DNA of 22,254 nt, taken from Lojkania enalia (taxonomy: Eukaryota > Ascomycota > Dothideomycetes > Pleosporales). The notes under the pieces are model-generated. The model ran no database searches, was not told the origin of the DNA, and saw only the letters and a program-made list of their open reading frames with translations. Within the stretch, counting starts at the first letter, position 1, and each line of letters opens with the position of its first letter. Location of the stretch: positions 1 through 22,254 of the forward strand of contig ML986889.1 in the NCBI GenBank assembly GCA_010094045.1, read 5' to 3'. Of this stretch, positions 9,614 to 19,364 are shown one piece after another. The position numbers and the translations under genes are program-made.

Positions 9614-11641
9614 TTAATCAATATACGTCGTATTGAACAGTCGATGCCCCGTATCAGTTGCTCCTTTCCCAGTGTACTTGTTTTCGGAAATGCGCAATGC
9701 AGTAATCTCAAGCTTTGAGACCCGAGCGATAGCCCAAAGCTTACTACCCTTTGCAATGGAGCTAGCCTGGACAACGCCGGCAGCTACTATTATTCGGATT
9801 TCCGGATTAATTTCGCGAATATGTTCCACGAATTCAACGATCGTAGTTCCATTGTTGATCACTGAATCCACAAGTATTACTGTGTGATGGGGTTCTAAGT
9901 GTTTAGGGCCCAGATCGCTAGGAACCTTTGCATGCAGAAACGCTGCACAGGTGAGAATTTTCCAAACTCCTTCGGCCATTGGCGCCCCACCGCGGAGAAT
10001 TGGGACGATGGCGGTGTTTTCTTCACCTAGTAGCCGAAAGCCTTGTGTCTTTGATCCTTGTACGCTCTGCAAGGTGTATTCTTGAAGTCCAAGCAGTTTG
10101 GTTATAAATGTCTCGGTTAGATCTTGGCCAGCCCTCCGATGATGTTTGCAGAGATTTGGCCCACGGTTTGCTGGGTCGCGCATTTTTGTTGCAAGGATCT
10201 TCGTTGCAGGATCTGTTGTCTTGTGAAAAATATGAAGACCACGTCGGTCAAACATAGAATCAATGAAGCCTTGATCTTCAATGGGAATGATTTTGAGCAT
10301 ACCGGGAAGCCTTGGAGATACAGTGCTGGGCGTCAATATTTGCCCAACGTGGAGACCATCATTTTCGATAGCTCTCTTGAGTTCCACATCCATTCTCTTG
10401 CTCCTTCCGACTTCAGTTCCTACAACTACAAAGCTTTGGTCGGCTTCTTTTAGCATCGCTATATCTAAAGGGCTGTCTCCAAACGCGCACACGTAGAGCT
10501 GATGAAAGTCTCGCAGGCGAATGACAACGGCTGCCTTCACTTCTGGAGTAACCACATAGTAATCCTTGATGCGATTCCCTCCGATCACTTTCACCCGCTC
10601 CGATAAACCGATGTTTTTCAACACAATTTCCCAAACACGGCGAAGCCCGCAAGTCACGACCATCGCCCCGACGTATTGAGTATCCATTATGCCTTTCAAC
10701 AAATTCAAGATTTCGGGTCGAACCGAAACCTTTTTTGCCACGGATTTGCACGCAGCCTCGAACTCTTCATCATTGAATGTATCCTGGTAGAGGTACATGG
10801 CCTGACGGAAAGCGTGATAAGAATACTGTAGTGGGCTGGCAAATATCTCTTCTAAAGGATCATGGGCCGTGTCCGAGGATTTTTCCGGTGCAATTTTCCA
10901 AAATTGTTTGCCGGTATCTTCAATGGACAAAGTCTTGTCCCCGTCAAAAATCAGAACAGTCCTCAACTGGTCTGATTCAGTGTACATGATTTCATCGACC
11001 AGCCTCTCGACTCGCGAAATATTTTCGACTTCGTTATGACCCTTGAAGTCGCGTAGCCGCATTATTAGGGACTCTTCCAGGCTTTCACCTCTACGCGGGG
11101 CCAAGATCGAATATTGAATTCTATTTTCACGACAGAGGACAGTAAGTTCAGACTTCTCTTGCTCCTTCATCATCTTTAACTCTTCAACTGATATGAACGG
11201 ACGTGTTCGCTTGGTATCCCCTTGGCGTCGATTTATTATCGTCTCAGCATCGACGTCCAGGTAGATTATGTGGGTGTACGTCTCAAGGTCACATTGTGTG
11301 ACCACTCGCTCCCATTCTCCTTGCCGATCTTCATTTTCCAAGAACAAGTGTCCAGCAACGACACCAATCGTCTTCCTTTCCGCACATTGATCTCGAATTT
11401 TCTTGATAGCACGGGCACGGAAATGATTCTGTTCGTTGGTGTCCAGTTCCTTGAATGCTTCAATCCCTCCAGGCACGACAGCACCAATAACAGTAGATCC
11501 GTCGTAAAAGGTGAAATTTTCCTCTTCAAGGGCGTGTTTCAATCTGTCGATTAGGTAAGTTTTTCCAGCGCCTGATAGGCCATAAAGGCCGATAATAACT
11601 GGTTTCGCGGTAGCTATGGGAATCTCCTCTGCGGTATCCAT
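9614..11641 (-). CDS. fusion of P-loop kinase-like, HAD phosphatase-like and uracil phosphoribosyltransferase-like domains
   Basis: A single uninterrupted 675-codon frame from the ATG at 11641..11639 to TAA at 9616..9614. Domain 1 (about 14-200) is a P-loop nucleotide-binding domain with Walker A GLSGAGKT (21-28), a strand ending IIYLDVD (125-131) and an Arg-rich lid-like stretch (NRRQGDTKRTRP); it resembles small-molecule or nucleotide kinases. Domain 2 (about 225-440) is a HAD hydrolase of the phosphoserine-phosphatase type: motif I IFDGDKTL (D233, D235), motif II VVTCG (T330), a likely motif III Lys (K369) and motif IV GDSPLD (D389, D393). Domain 3 (about 470-675) is like uracil phosphoribosyltransferase: PILRGGAPM (547-555), PRPP loop VDSVINNGTT (591-600) and end DTGHRLFN (663-670). 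The last motif departs from the usual GDR-containing uracil-recognition loop. Probably cytosolic; it may act on a nucleobase, nucleotide or related metabolite, but the substrate is not known. Confidence 0.88.
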   Translation of the reverse strand: MDTAEEIPIATAKPVIIGLYGLSGAGKTYLIDRLKHALEEENFTFYDGSTVIGAVVPGGIEAFKELDTNEQNHFRARAIKKIRDQCAERKTIGVVAGHLFLENEDRQGEWERVVTQCDLETYTHIIYLDVDAETIINRRQGDTKRTRPFISVEELKMMKEQEKSELTVLCRENRIQYSILAPRRGESLEESLIMRLRDFKGHNEVENISRVERLVDEIMYTESDQLRTVLIFDGDKTLSIEDTGKQFWKIAPEKSSDTAHDPLEEIFASPLQYSYHAFRQAMYLYQDTFNDEEFEAACKSVAKKVSVRPEILNLLKGIMDTQYVGAMVVTCGLRRVWEIVLKNIGLSERVKVIGGNRIKDYYVVTPEVKAAVVIRLRDFHQLYVCAFGDSPLDIAMLKEADQSFVVVGTEVGRSKRMDVELKRAIENDGLHVGQILTPSTVSPRLPGMLKIIPIEDQGFIDSMFDRRGLHIFHKTTDPATKILATKMRDPANRGPNLCKHHRRAGQDLTETFITKLLGLQEYTLQSVQGSKTQGFRLLGEENTAIVPILRGGAPMAEGVWKILTCAAFLHAKVPSDLGPKHLEPHHTVILVDSVINNGTTIVEFVEHIREINPEIRIIVAAGVVQASSIAKGSKLWAIARVSKLEITALRISENKYTGKGATDTGHRLFNTTYID

Positions 11642-12325
11642 AGTAATAGAGCAAAATTGTCGCTGGTCAATACCGTAGTTGGCTTGGGATCTAATGAATG
11701 GACAATCAATGGATAGTCTTGACTTTGGTTGGCCTGGTCAGATCAAAGATGAATTGATTGTATGCGCCAGGCAATTGATTGAGATATTGGTGGATCTGCG
11801 ACTAATTTAGTGAAACTGGGAAAAGTTGATTGCATAAATAATGAGAGATACGGCTATCGGAATGCTCCGTTTTTTTAATTAGAGATAACTAGTCGATCAA
11901 AAATTGCCAAAGAAGCTAGATTGCTTACCGAATCAAAAGGTCTGATCCCTAATATCAATGTGTGTTACCAAAGAAGGTCTTTAAAGAAGATATAAAAAAA
12001 TCAATTGGTAGTAAGGCTAGGTTAGAACGATGAGGTACCCGATAATTCAGTAGCTTAGTAATAAATTCGATCGAGTTAGCCCAATTGTATAAGAGTCATG
12101 ATTAAGTACCTATTAGTTACAATCTTATAGTCTTAGTAGTAAAATACCTCTTAATATATATTAAGTATAGGTAATTCCTCTCCTGTTTCTAATTGTAAAG
12201 AATACTAATAAAAGATATAGATAGCGCTATATTACTTTAATATTATACTCTACTTTACTAATAATTAAGGTAAGTCTTACTAATAAAGTTATATTAAAAC
12301 TTAAGAATAATTTTAAGATAAAATA
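11642..12325. other. promoter side of the fusion gene grading into AT-rich block
   Basis: The first 200-250 bp are of ordinary composition and should hold the promoter of the minus-strand fusion gene. From about 11,900 the sequence becomes strongly AT-rich with many TA steps, before the first recognisable transposon end at 12,328. No gene or repeat unit was recognised between, so it may be RIP spill-over or an unrecognised older element. Confidence 0.5.
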
Positions 12326-12327
12326 TA

Positions 12328-12397
12328 ATATATTCTACTATTAAAGCGGCTAAACTATTAAAGTAGCTAAACTATTAAAGCGGCTACTTTTTCTTAG
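12328..12397 (+). repeat. left terminal inverted repeat with three 17-bp iterons
   Basis: Ten terminal bases are followed by CTATTAAAGCGGCTAAA at 12338..12354, CTATTAAAGTAGCTAAA at 12355..12371 and a partial third unit at 12372..12386, then CTTTTTCTTAG. Its reverse complement matches 20779..20831 except for one extra 17-bp unit here. Weaker matching continues about 10-20 bp further inward at both ends. Confidence 0.88.
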
Positions 12398-12517
12398 TAT
12401 AATAAATACTATATATAATATACTTTTATCTAATTTAGAATTTTCTCTACTATCCTTTTAGTATATATAAGCGTTATATCCAGTCTTACTATAGTTACTA
12501 TAGTAGTATTAAGCTGG

Positions 12518-12522
12518 TTAAG
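12518..12522. repeat. target site duplication TTAAG, left copy
   Basis: TTAAG directly precedes the LTR that starts at 12523 and is repeated exactly at 19356..19360 after the other LTR. Five bases is the usual duplication length for Ty3/gypsy integrases. Confidence 0.88.
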
Positions 12523-12893
12523 TATAACGGCCCTTCCGATTAGCCAGGTATAGGGTAGGATAATAATTAAGAGTAATTACGTGCTATAAAATATATTATT
12601 CTTATAGGCTTATAATAGAAGTATATAAGTAGAGTATGCGAAGGATATTTAAGTTAACTATAAGAAGCTATAGAGATTAGAGTTGTAAGGTTATTAAATA
12701 TAATTTAGTTCCCTTATTATTTCTTCTTGCTTAATTATTTAGTTAACTAAGCTACTAAGTACGCTTAGTTACTTAGTTAACTAAACTACTAAGTACGTTA
12801 CGTATCTTATATTAGTCTTATTCTTCTAGTTATATAGAGTTCTAGATTTTAATTAAGTCTAGTATGGGGGTTCCTATAAGGATGTCTGTAATA
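12523..12893 (-). repeat. LTR (3' LTR in element orientation)
   Basis: 371 bp, TATAACGGCCC to CTGTAATA. The same length and near-identical to 18985..19355 and, less well, to 21334..21701. It contains a short palindromic motif TTAGTTAACTAA, repeated with variation (about 12,740-12,790), also seen in the other copies. Confidence 0.93.
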
Positions 12894-12910
12894 CTATCTT
12901 TCTCCTCTAA
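12894..12910 (-). promoter_or_regulatory. polypurine tract for plus-strand priming
   Basis: On the minus strand AGAGGAGAAAGATAG lies directly against the 3' LTR, the required position for a retrotransposon polypurine tract. The second copy has the matching AGAGGGGGAAAGTAG at about 21702..21716. It supports the minus-strand orientation. Confidence 0.75.
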
Positions 12911-13260
12911 ACTCTTAGCCTAAGAGTTTTCCCGTTCTAAACTAATATATAGTAGGATTAATACGCTATTTTCGTTAAGACTATATATATTCCTAATACC
13001 TCCCCTTCGTTGTTTAATCCTTAGTAGATACTATTATACTAATTATATAGACTGTTTAGGCGAAATAATTATACTTTATTTCTAGTATTTCTATAAGGAG
13101 TTAACTTATAAGGTAGATAAGAAAAAGATACCTAAAAAGTTATATTGTTTAGAGTACCTTTATACTAGTATATATTTGTTATATAATACGGATCGCGATA
13201 CTTAGATTACTTATATATTATAGTCCCGTAATACTAGTTCGTTCCTAATTCTTCCTAATA

Positions 13261-13596
13261 GTAAAGCGGGATGCTAAAGTTGCAAAACTAGAAGAGGAGA
13301 TTTATCTAGCCTAGAAAGAGTTAGAACAACTTTTTAATAAGGTAGTAGTAGCTTATATAAAGATCCAGCATCTTTATAAAATTTGTAAATAAGTAAAGTA
13401 TAGGTAGATAGAGGGTTATAAACATATATAGAAGTAGCTTAAAGAAGAGGAAGAGGTAGATCGCGAGGCGGGTTTTCTTTCTAAAGTAGAGTCGCCTCCT
13501 GTAACACAGCTAATATTATTTAATTCTACTACTCTATCTCTAGACTTTCTTTATAAATTTAAGTTCTATAATATACCTACAACACTATAGAGCTAA
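13261..13596 (+). pseudogene. antisense coiled-coil ORF inside the retrotransposon
   Basis: On the plus strand, opposite to gag-pol and lying between the integrase and the 3' LTR, a 112-codon frame reads VKRDAKVAKLEEEIYLA, KELEQLFNKVVVAYIKIQHL, LKEEEEVDREAGFLSKVES and onward to stops at 13588 and 13594. It is rich in Lys, Glu, Leu and Gln with heptad-like spacing, so a coiled coil. The few internal stops (TAG/TAA) all sit where CAG/CAA or TGG could have been. Similar charged coiled-coil reading frames occur in other fungal transposable elements, from memory. A Cys-rich-looking stretch may precede it in another frame (about 13,120-13,260). Function unknown. Confidence 0.5.
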
Positions 13597-13899
13597 GGTT
13601 TTCTTCTAGTTCTTAAGTATCGCTCTATAAGTTCTTATATTTATCTATCCCTAACTATTTAATTAAATAGTATTATTTACTATTCTATATCCTATATTTT
13701 ATTATCTCCTTAACTTTCTATTCCTAATCTTCTCTATATATATCTATATTATATACTACTAGTTTAGTATTTTAGGGTACCTTTTCTAAGAGTATAATAT
13801 AGAAGGTTAGGTAGATTTTTATAGTTATAGGTAATTTAAGTTAATAGTTTATAGGTAACATCTATTTTTCTATCTTATATAGCCTGATTTTAATATAGT

Positions 13900-16800
13900 C
13901 TAGTTTACTACTTAATTGTTTACTTTAAATATTTCGTCTTAGTAGCTAAACTTTTTCTCCCTTCTTAAAGTAAGGTAGTTGTTTATATTTCTTATTATAA
14001 TATTTCTTTATAGTATATTATAGAAACTAGAGATCTTTCTTTAGTAAGTCTTACGTTTATTAAATAATCTCGACTCATTCTTATACTTAAAGTACCTATA
14101 ATACTACTTTAATCAGAGTATTATATATTTTTAGTTTATACCTATAGTTTACTATAAATAGTAATACTCTAGTTATACTATATATAGTACTATTATACGC
14201 GAGTTATACTATTAGTAGTAGTATTACCTAATTATTTTATCTATAGTTAAGGTAGTACTATAGGTATTACTCTACTATTTAGTTTATTTGTTCTATCTAT
14301 CTATCCGTTTATAAGTAAAATACTGTAGATATTTTATATTTAATTCCTAGTAAGTTTATAATTATCTTCTAGAATATTCTATACTATACTACAATCTATT
14401 TTAGAAAGATGTTTACAATTTATTCTACTAATAATACTTCGTTATAGAAGATAAAGTAGGTATACTTTATAAGTCTATCTATAATTATTATAATAGAGTT
14501 ATATACTTCTCTTTTAAGATAGTCTTTTAACTTTAGTAGTTTAATAATAAAGTCTATAGTAACTTCTATCTATAGCCTGGTTAGCGTTTCTAGGTTTTAT
14601 AATAGTCTATAAGGTATATATCTATTAGATTTATTCTATTAGTAGTCTATATATTCCTATAGTATATTCTTTATCTATTCTCTTACTTTAGGAAAGTAGA
14701 ATCTCTTAAGAATTTGTTCTAGCGTTTTTTCAGTTCCTTAGTATCCGTAGATAGAAGTTTTGTAGAATTACCTAATAAATTCTTTTCTAACTTTAGCTGG
14801 TATATAGATTTAATTTTAGACGTATAGTAGTTTATCTATCTATTCTAGTTCTTATTCTTAGAGTTCTTCGGGTATCCTATCTATTACTAATCTAATTAGT
14901 ATTATCTAGCTTACTTCTTTAGTAATAGTCGTTACTGTGAGTTGTAGGTAATTATATACTATACTTCTATCTTATTATTTTCTTAATAGTATAGCTATAG
15001 TTTCTTTCTCTTACTTATATTCTAGTAGTCTATTTAGTACGTCTACTCTTTAATTCTATTTTCCGCTAATATAGATAATCTTAAAGTTAAATGTAGCTAG
15101 TTCTTATAACTATCTAACCTATCTAGGGGTAAGAGTTTTAGTAGTAAGGAAGGTGGTAAGGTTTATATAATTGTAATAGACTTTAGTTTACTATTTCGCT
15201 CCTTATAAGTATACACGCTATTCTTTAAAGTATACTATAATAGCTAGAAGTTTTTAATCGTATATATTATAGTTTATCTCTACTAGTATAAGTTTTCGTA
15301 AGTAATATACTACTAGATATCGTTTCCTATTATAGATTTATATAAGGATTCCAGCTATTCTCGTTCCTAATACATTAGTTTCTATAAGAGCTTTCTTTTC
15401 TAGGTTATAGAGTTTTAGTACCGGTTCTTGCTAAAATTGTTTCTTAACTTCTTAAAAGGCTTTTTCTTATTTATTCCCCTATATAAAGGTAATATCTTTC
15501 TTTAATAGTTAAGTTAGGGGTGTAGTTATATCGCTCTAATCGTTAATAAAGGTTTAATAGAAGTTATAAAATCCTATAAAGGATTAAATATCTTTAACTA
15601 ATTTTAGGGTTAGCTAGTCTCTAATTACTACTAATTTGTTTGGGTCTATTTGCAGTTATTCTAGTTTAATAATAAATCCTAAATAGTCTATTTTTATAGT
15701 ATAGAATTTACACTTTTTTACTTTAAGGTATAGTTTTACTACTTATAATACGTATAATACTTGTTTAATATATTCTTTATATTTCTGTTTTATTTTTAAA
15801 TACACGAAGATATCGTCTAAATATACTATATAGAATTATTTAAGGTAAGGTCTTAGTACCTTATTAATTCGTTTTTAGAAGGTAGCTGGTGCGTTAGTAA
15901 GTTTAAATAGTATAACTAGGTATTTAAAGAGTCCCCTTTTTATTCTAAATGCTATTTTCCATTCGTCTCCTTCTTTAATACGGATTTAATAGTACGCGTT
16001 TTAGATATCTAATTTTATAAAGATAGTAGCTTCTCTTAATTAGTTTCTTAAATTATGAATAAGTAGTAAAGGATATTAATTCTTAATTATAATATTGTTA
16101 AGGGTGTAATAATCGATATATATTTATAGGTTAGTTGTTCCTTTCTTATCTATAAAGAGTATAGGGTGTGCTACTAGTAAGTTCGATTCTCTAATTATTC
16201 TTTTCTTCAGGTGTTCGTCTATATATTATTTTAGAGCCTCTATTTCTCTTAGTATTAGGCTATATATTAGTCTATATTTAGGTTCTTTCCCTAGTTATAA
16301 TTTAATTTTATAATTGTGTTCTCTATATTTAGGTAGATATTATAATAGTTCTTAGAGTTGTTTTATTAAATATTGGTATTCTTTAGATATACTATATAAT
16401 ACGTTTCCTATTAGGAATAATTCTTTTACTACTTCTTTTACTATTATAGCGAGTTGTTCCTTAATTAATTAGCTAGAGTTTTTAAGGATAATTCGTCCCG
16501 TTTACTAATTTATCTAAGGGTTTTCTTTTCTTAATTATAAGATTTCTAGGATAATATTATAGTCGGTAATCTCTATAATTTAGAATATTTGTCTTTATTA
16601 GGTTGTCCCTAGAATTTTAAACTCTTCTAGTTCTATAGTATATATAACTTTCTTCTAGAAATCTTTTCCTTCTATAGTTTAAATTATATAAGGTTATTCT
16701 AGTTATATTATAGGTATTCCTTTTCTAGCGATATAGTTACTAGCTATAAAATTCTTTATTACTCTACTATTAACGAGTATATATACTTTATAGCTGTAGT

Positions 16801-17000
16801 ACCGTCCGGGTGTTATAAGGTAGTATTCTCCTATATTTCTATATAACTAAGTTGTCTTAGGCTAGTAGGCTATTACTTCTTTTATAGATATATATTTCGG
16901 ATATTTCCGTTCTAGACATTTATACTATAGCCTTCCTCTAATATATATTTTAGGTAGTAGAGGTCTAAGTTTAAGTATTATATAGTTTTAGGTTTATTTA
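13900..17000 (-). pseudogene. pol remnant: protease, reverse transcriptase, RNase H, integrase
   Basis: Blocks in order on the minus strand. Protease is at about 16,790 to 16,690, where a DSG-type active site now reads NSR, followed by NFIASNYIARKGIP. Reverse transcriptase is at about 16,250 to 15,600, with YIDEHLKKRIIRESN, HPILFIDKKGTTNL, then IDYYTLNNI and the catalytic box YLDDIFVY at 15823..15800, still intact. RNase H is at about 15,400 to 15,320, with EKKALIETNVLGTRIAGILI; the family Asp is Asn here. The integrase core is at about 14,570 to 14,410, with VTIDFIIKLLKLKD and IIIIDRLIKYTYFIFY. All are broken by TAA/TAG codons. The order RT-RNase H-integrase places it in Ty3/gypsy, not copia. 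Confidence 0.88.
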
Positions 17001-17699
17001 GTAACTTCCTATCCTATTATAGCTTCTTACTTTATAGGATTTCCTAGTACTTTATCTTCGTTTAGTCGTCTTAGCTATACGCCTATATTTTCCTTTCTTC
17101 TTTAGTAGGCTTTATATTATCGTTTAATACATAATATCTATACTATCTCGAAATATACTAGATAGTATTAGTTTATATAGGGGTTATTATCTTCTCTAAC
17201 CTAGTAATCCTATTCTTATTTATATCGCGATGCCTTTAGTACCTAGTATTTTACTAGTACTTTACTTTATAAGAAGGCTACTACTTTCTATACTATATAT
17301 GTAGCCTTATCCCAGTCTATTATATTAAGGTGCCTTTCTACTACCTTTATAGTTTCTATCTATTTTTAGAAGTATAAGAAGTAGATTTCTCTAGGGTAGG
17401 TATTTTACCATTTTTTATAAACGTCGATAATATCTTATTCTAGTCTATTTTTATTATAGAACTTTATAGGTAGTTCTTCTTATAGGGTGGCTATAGGAGC
17501 CGGGGTTCTCTATTTATACTCGATTATTCCTCGTCGGTATATAGAATATACTCTAGGTGCTAGCTTAGGTATTAGTACTCTAGTAGTAGCTTCTTCTATT
17601 TATAATAGGGTATTTATTTCTTTATCTTTGTCTAATATTTGCTAAACTTCTTCTAGCTATCTTTTTATATATTCCTGTGTTGCTGTAAGTTGCGTTCTC

Positions 17700-18960
17700 T
17701 TCTAAAGCTAATATCAAGTAGCTTTTTTAAATTGTTAGTATATTTAATACTTATCTTTATTATAGAAGAACTAATATAAGGTCCCGTGTTCTATAGTTAC
17801 GGCTAGTTTTTCTTTACCTGCTTCCTGCGGTTTGTCTTCTATAGACTAGTTTCTTCTTTCTTTCTTTTTACTTTAATATTCCTTTACTATATATCCTAGT
17901 TTTTAATAATTATAATACTTAATATCTTTCTTTTAGGTCTTCTTTTCCTGAGTCGCCTGTAATTTAGGCTTCTTTTCTCTAGTAGCGCTTAGATTTATAG
18001 GTCCGCCCGTATTAGCAGCTTTTACTAAGAAGCGTGCTCTTTAGTAGTATACTTGTCTTTCCTCGTTTTTAAACTAGTATAGTTCGTTGTTAATTCTCTT
18101 TACTAGTTAGAAGTATAATACTAGGTCCTACGGTTACTCTATATATATTATTACTCTTCCTATTTCTATTTTTAATCCTCTATAAAACTTTACTATTATA
18201 CTATAGTTATCTTATATAACTTTGTTTAAGAGCTGTTAAAAGCTTAATATATATAAGGTAATAGATCCTAGTTAAACTAGGTCGTAAAGTCTATCTTCTA
18301 CTACTTATACTTCGTTGATATCCCTAAACGCTAGTTTAAGTTTCTATTAGAAGTATACTAGGCTTATAAATATTACCTTAGTTTTACTCTTCTAGTATTC
18401 CTCCGCGTAGTTCTTAAAATCTATTAGGAAGGTCTAGAACTAGTTAAGTAGTTTACCCGTTAAATATACTCTTATAAATAGTACTTTCTTATTCTTATAT
18501 TAAATAATATTAAGGTTAGCGTTAATATAGATTCTTACTACTACTAGGAATCCTTTAAACTTAGACCTGGTTCTATTAAACTTATTAAGTAGTACTAGTT
18601 TAATTCGTCGTTAGTAATATATTATTAATAGTATTCTTTCGACTTATTTAAGTTTTTAGATAATTCCCGCAAGTCCTATTCCTTATTTACTATTAACTAT
18701 TCTTTATATTCCTTTAAGACTTTTAAGAAGGCTGTTTTAAGTCTCCTTTAGGCTTTTTATCTATTTATCTACTAGAACTAGCTGTTCCTATTATTATACT
18801 AATTCGTTCTATATTCTTATAAATATAGTTGTTATACCTACTTCTAAAAAGGTAGCCTTACTAGCTAATCCTAATATTCTGCTTGCGTGAGTTTCCTATA
18901 TTATTTACTAAAGGTATCTCTTTCCTTATAACTAAGGTAGTCTAACTAGTTTTACTTCTT
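17700..18960 (-). pseudogene. gag remnant with capsid and mutated zinc knuckle
   Basis: Minus-strand reading with many stops. A capsid-like block at about 18,520 to 18,310 (KKVLFIRVYLTGKLLNQF-like, then a DFKNYAEEY-like stretch) fits the retrotransposon gag pattern around Trp/Phe-Leu. At 17920..17881 the CCHC knuckle can still be aligned: the Cys and His positions now read Tyr (Y-YN-Y, KLGY, IVKE), with a TAA between them. Cys to Tyr and His to Tyr are the G-to-A and C-to-T changes expected from RIP. Limits are approximate. Confidence 0.72.
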
Positions 18961-18984
18961 CTAGCCTCACGAGGGTAGTTAAAG

Positions 18985-19355
18985 TATAACAGCCCTTCTA
19001 ATTAGCTAGGTATAGGGTGGAGTAATAACTAAGAGTAATCACGTGCTGCGAGGTATATTATTCTTATAAGCTTATAATAGAAGTACGTAAGTAGAGTATG
19101 CGAAAGATATTTAAGTTAACTATAAGGAGCTATAGAGATTAGAGTTGTAAGGTTGTTAAATACAATTTAGTTCTCTTATTATTTCTTCTTACTTAGTTAC
19201 TTAGTTAACTAAACTACTGAGTGCGCTTAGTTACTTAGTTAACTAAGCTATTAAGTATGTTATATACCTTATATTAGCTTTATTCTTCTAGCTATATAGA
19301 GTTCTAGATCTTAATTAGGTCTAGTACGGGGGTTCCTATAAGGATATCTGTAATA
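18985..19355 (-). repeat. LTR (5' LTR in element orientation)
   Basis: 371 bp, TATAACAGCCC to CTGTAATA. Differences from the LTR at 12523..12893 that I compared are C/T or G/A exchanges, which is what RIP of both copies would leave; they are not evidence of age by ordinary mutation. Confidence 0.93.
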
Positions 19356-19360
19356 TTAAG
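19356..19360. repeat. target site duplication TTAAG, right copy
   Basis: Exact partner of 12518..12522. Together they fix both ends of the retrotransposon inside the Fot1-like element. Confidence 0.88.
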
Positions 19361-19364
19361 CCCT

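Larger units (their letters stand above)
12523..19355 (-). mobile_element. complete Ty3/gypsy LTR retrotransposon, RIP-mutated
   Basis: A 6,833-bp element with two 371-bp LTRs (12523..12893 and 18985..19355), flanked by a perfect 5-bp target duplication TTAAG (12518..12522 and 19356..19360). LTR ends read TATAAC...CTGTAATA; mutation of an original TGTAAC...TGTAACA fits RIP. On the minus strand the order is gag, zinc knuckle, protease, reverse transcriptase, RNase H, integrase, which is the Ty3/gypsy order. A purine tract precedes the downstream LTR. Coding capacity is destroyed by stops throughout. The LTR differences I compared by eye are all transitions. I found no convincing tRNA-type primer binding site next to 18984, where RIP may have erased it. 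Confidence 0.93.

Noticed and set aside
8268..11641. Dehydrogenase plus fusion enzyme as a secondary-metabolite cluster
   Set aside because: No synthase, transporter or regulator is nearby, and the two genes are convergent with separate 3' ends.
12338..12386. Regularly spaced repeats resembling a tiny CRISPR array
   Set aside because: The 17-bp units are directly abutting with no spacers and lie in a transposon terminal repeat of a eukaryotic genome.
18940..18984. Primer binding site next to the 5' LTR
   Set aside because: The bases adjoining the LTR do not begin with TGG or match a tRNA 3' end that I can recognise; RIP could have erased it, or priming may be of another type.
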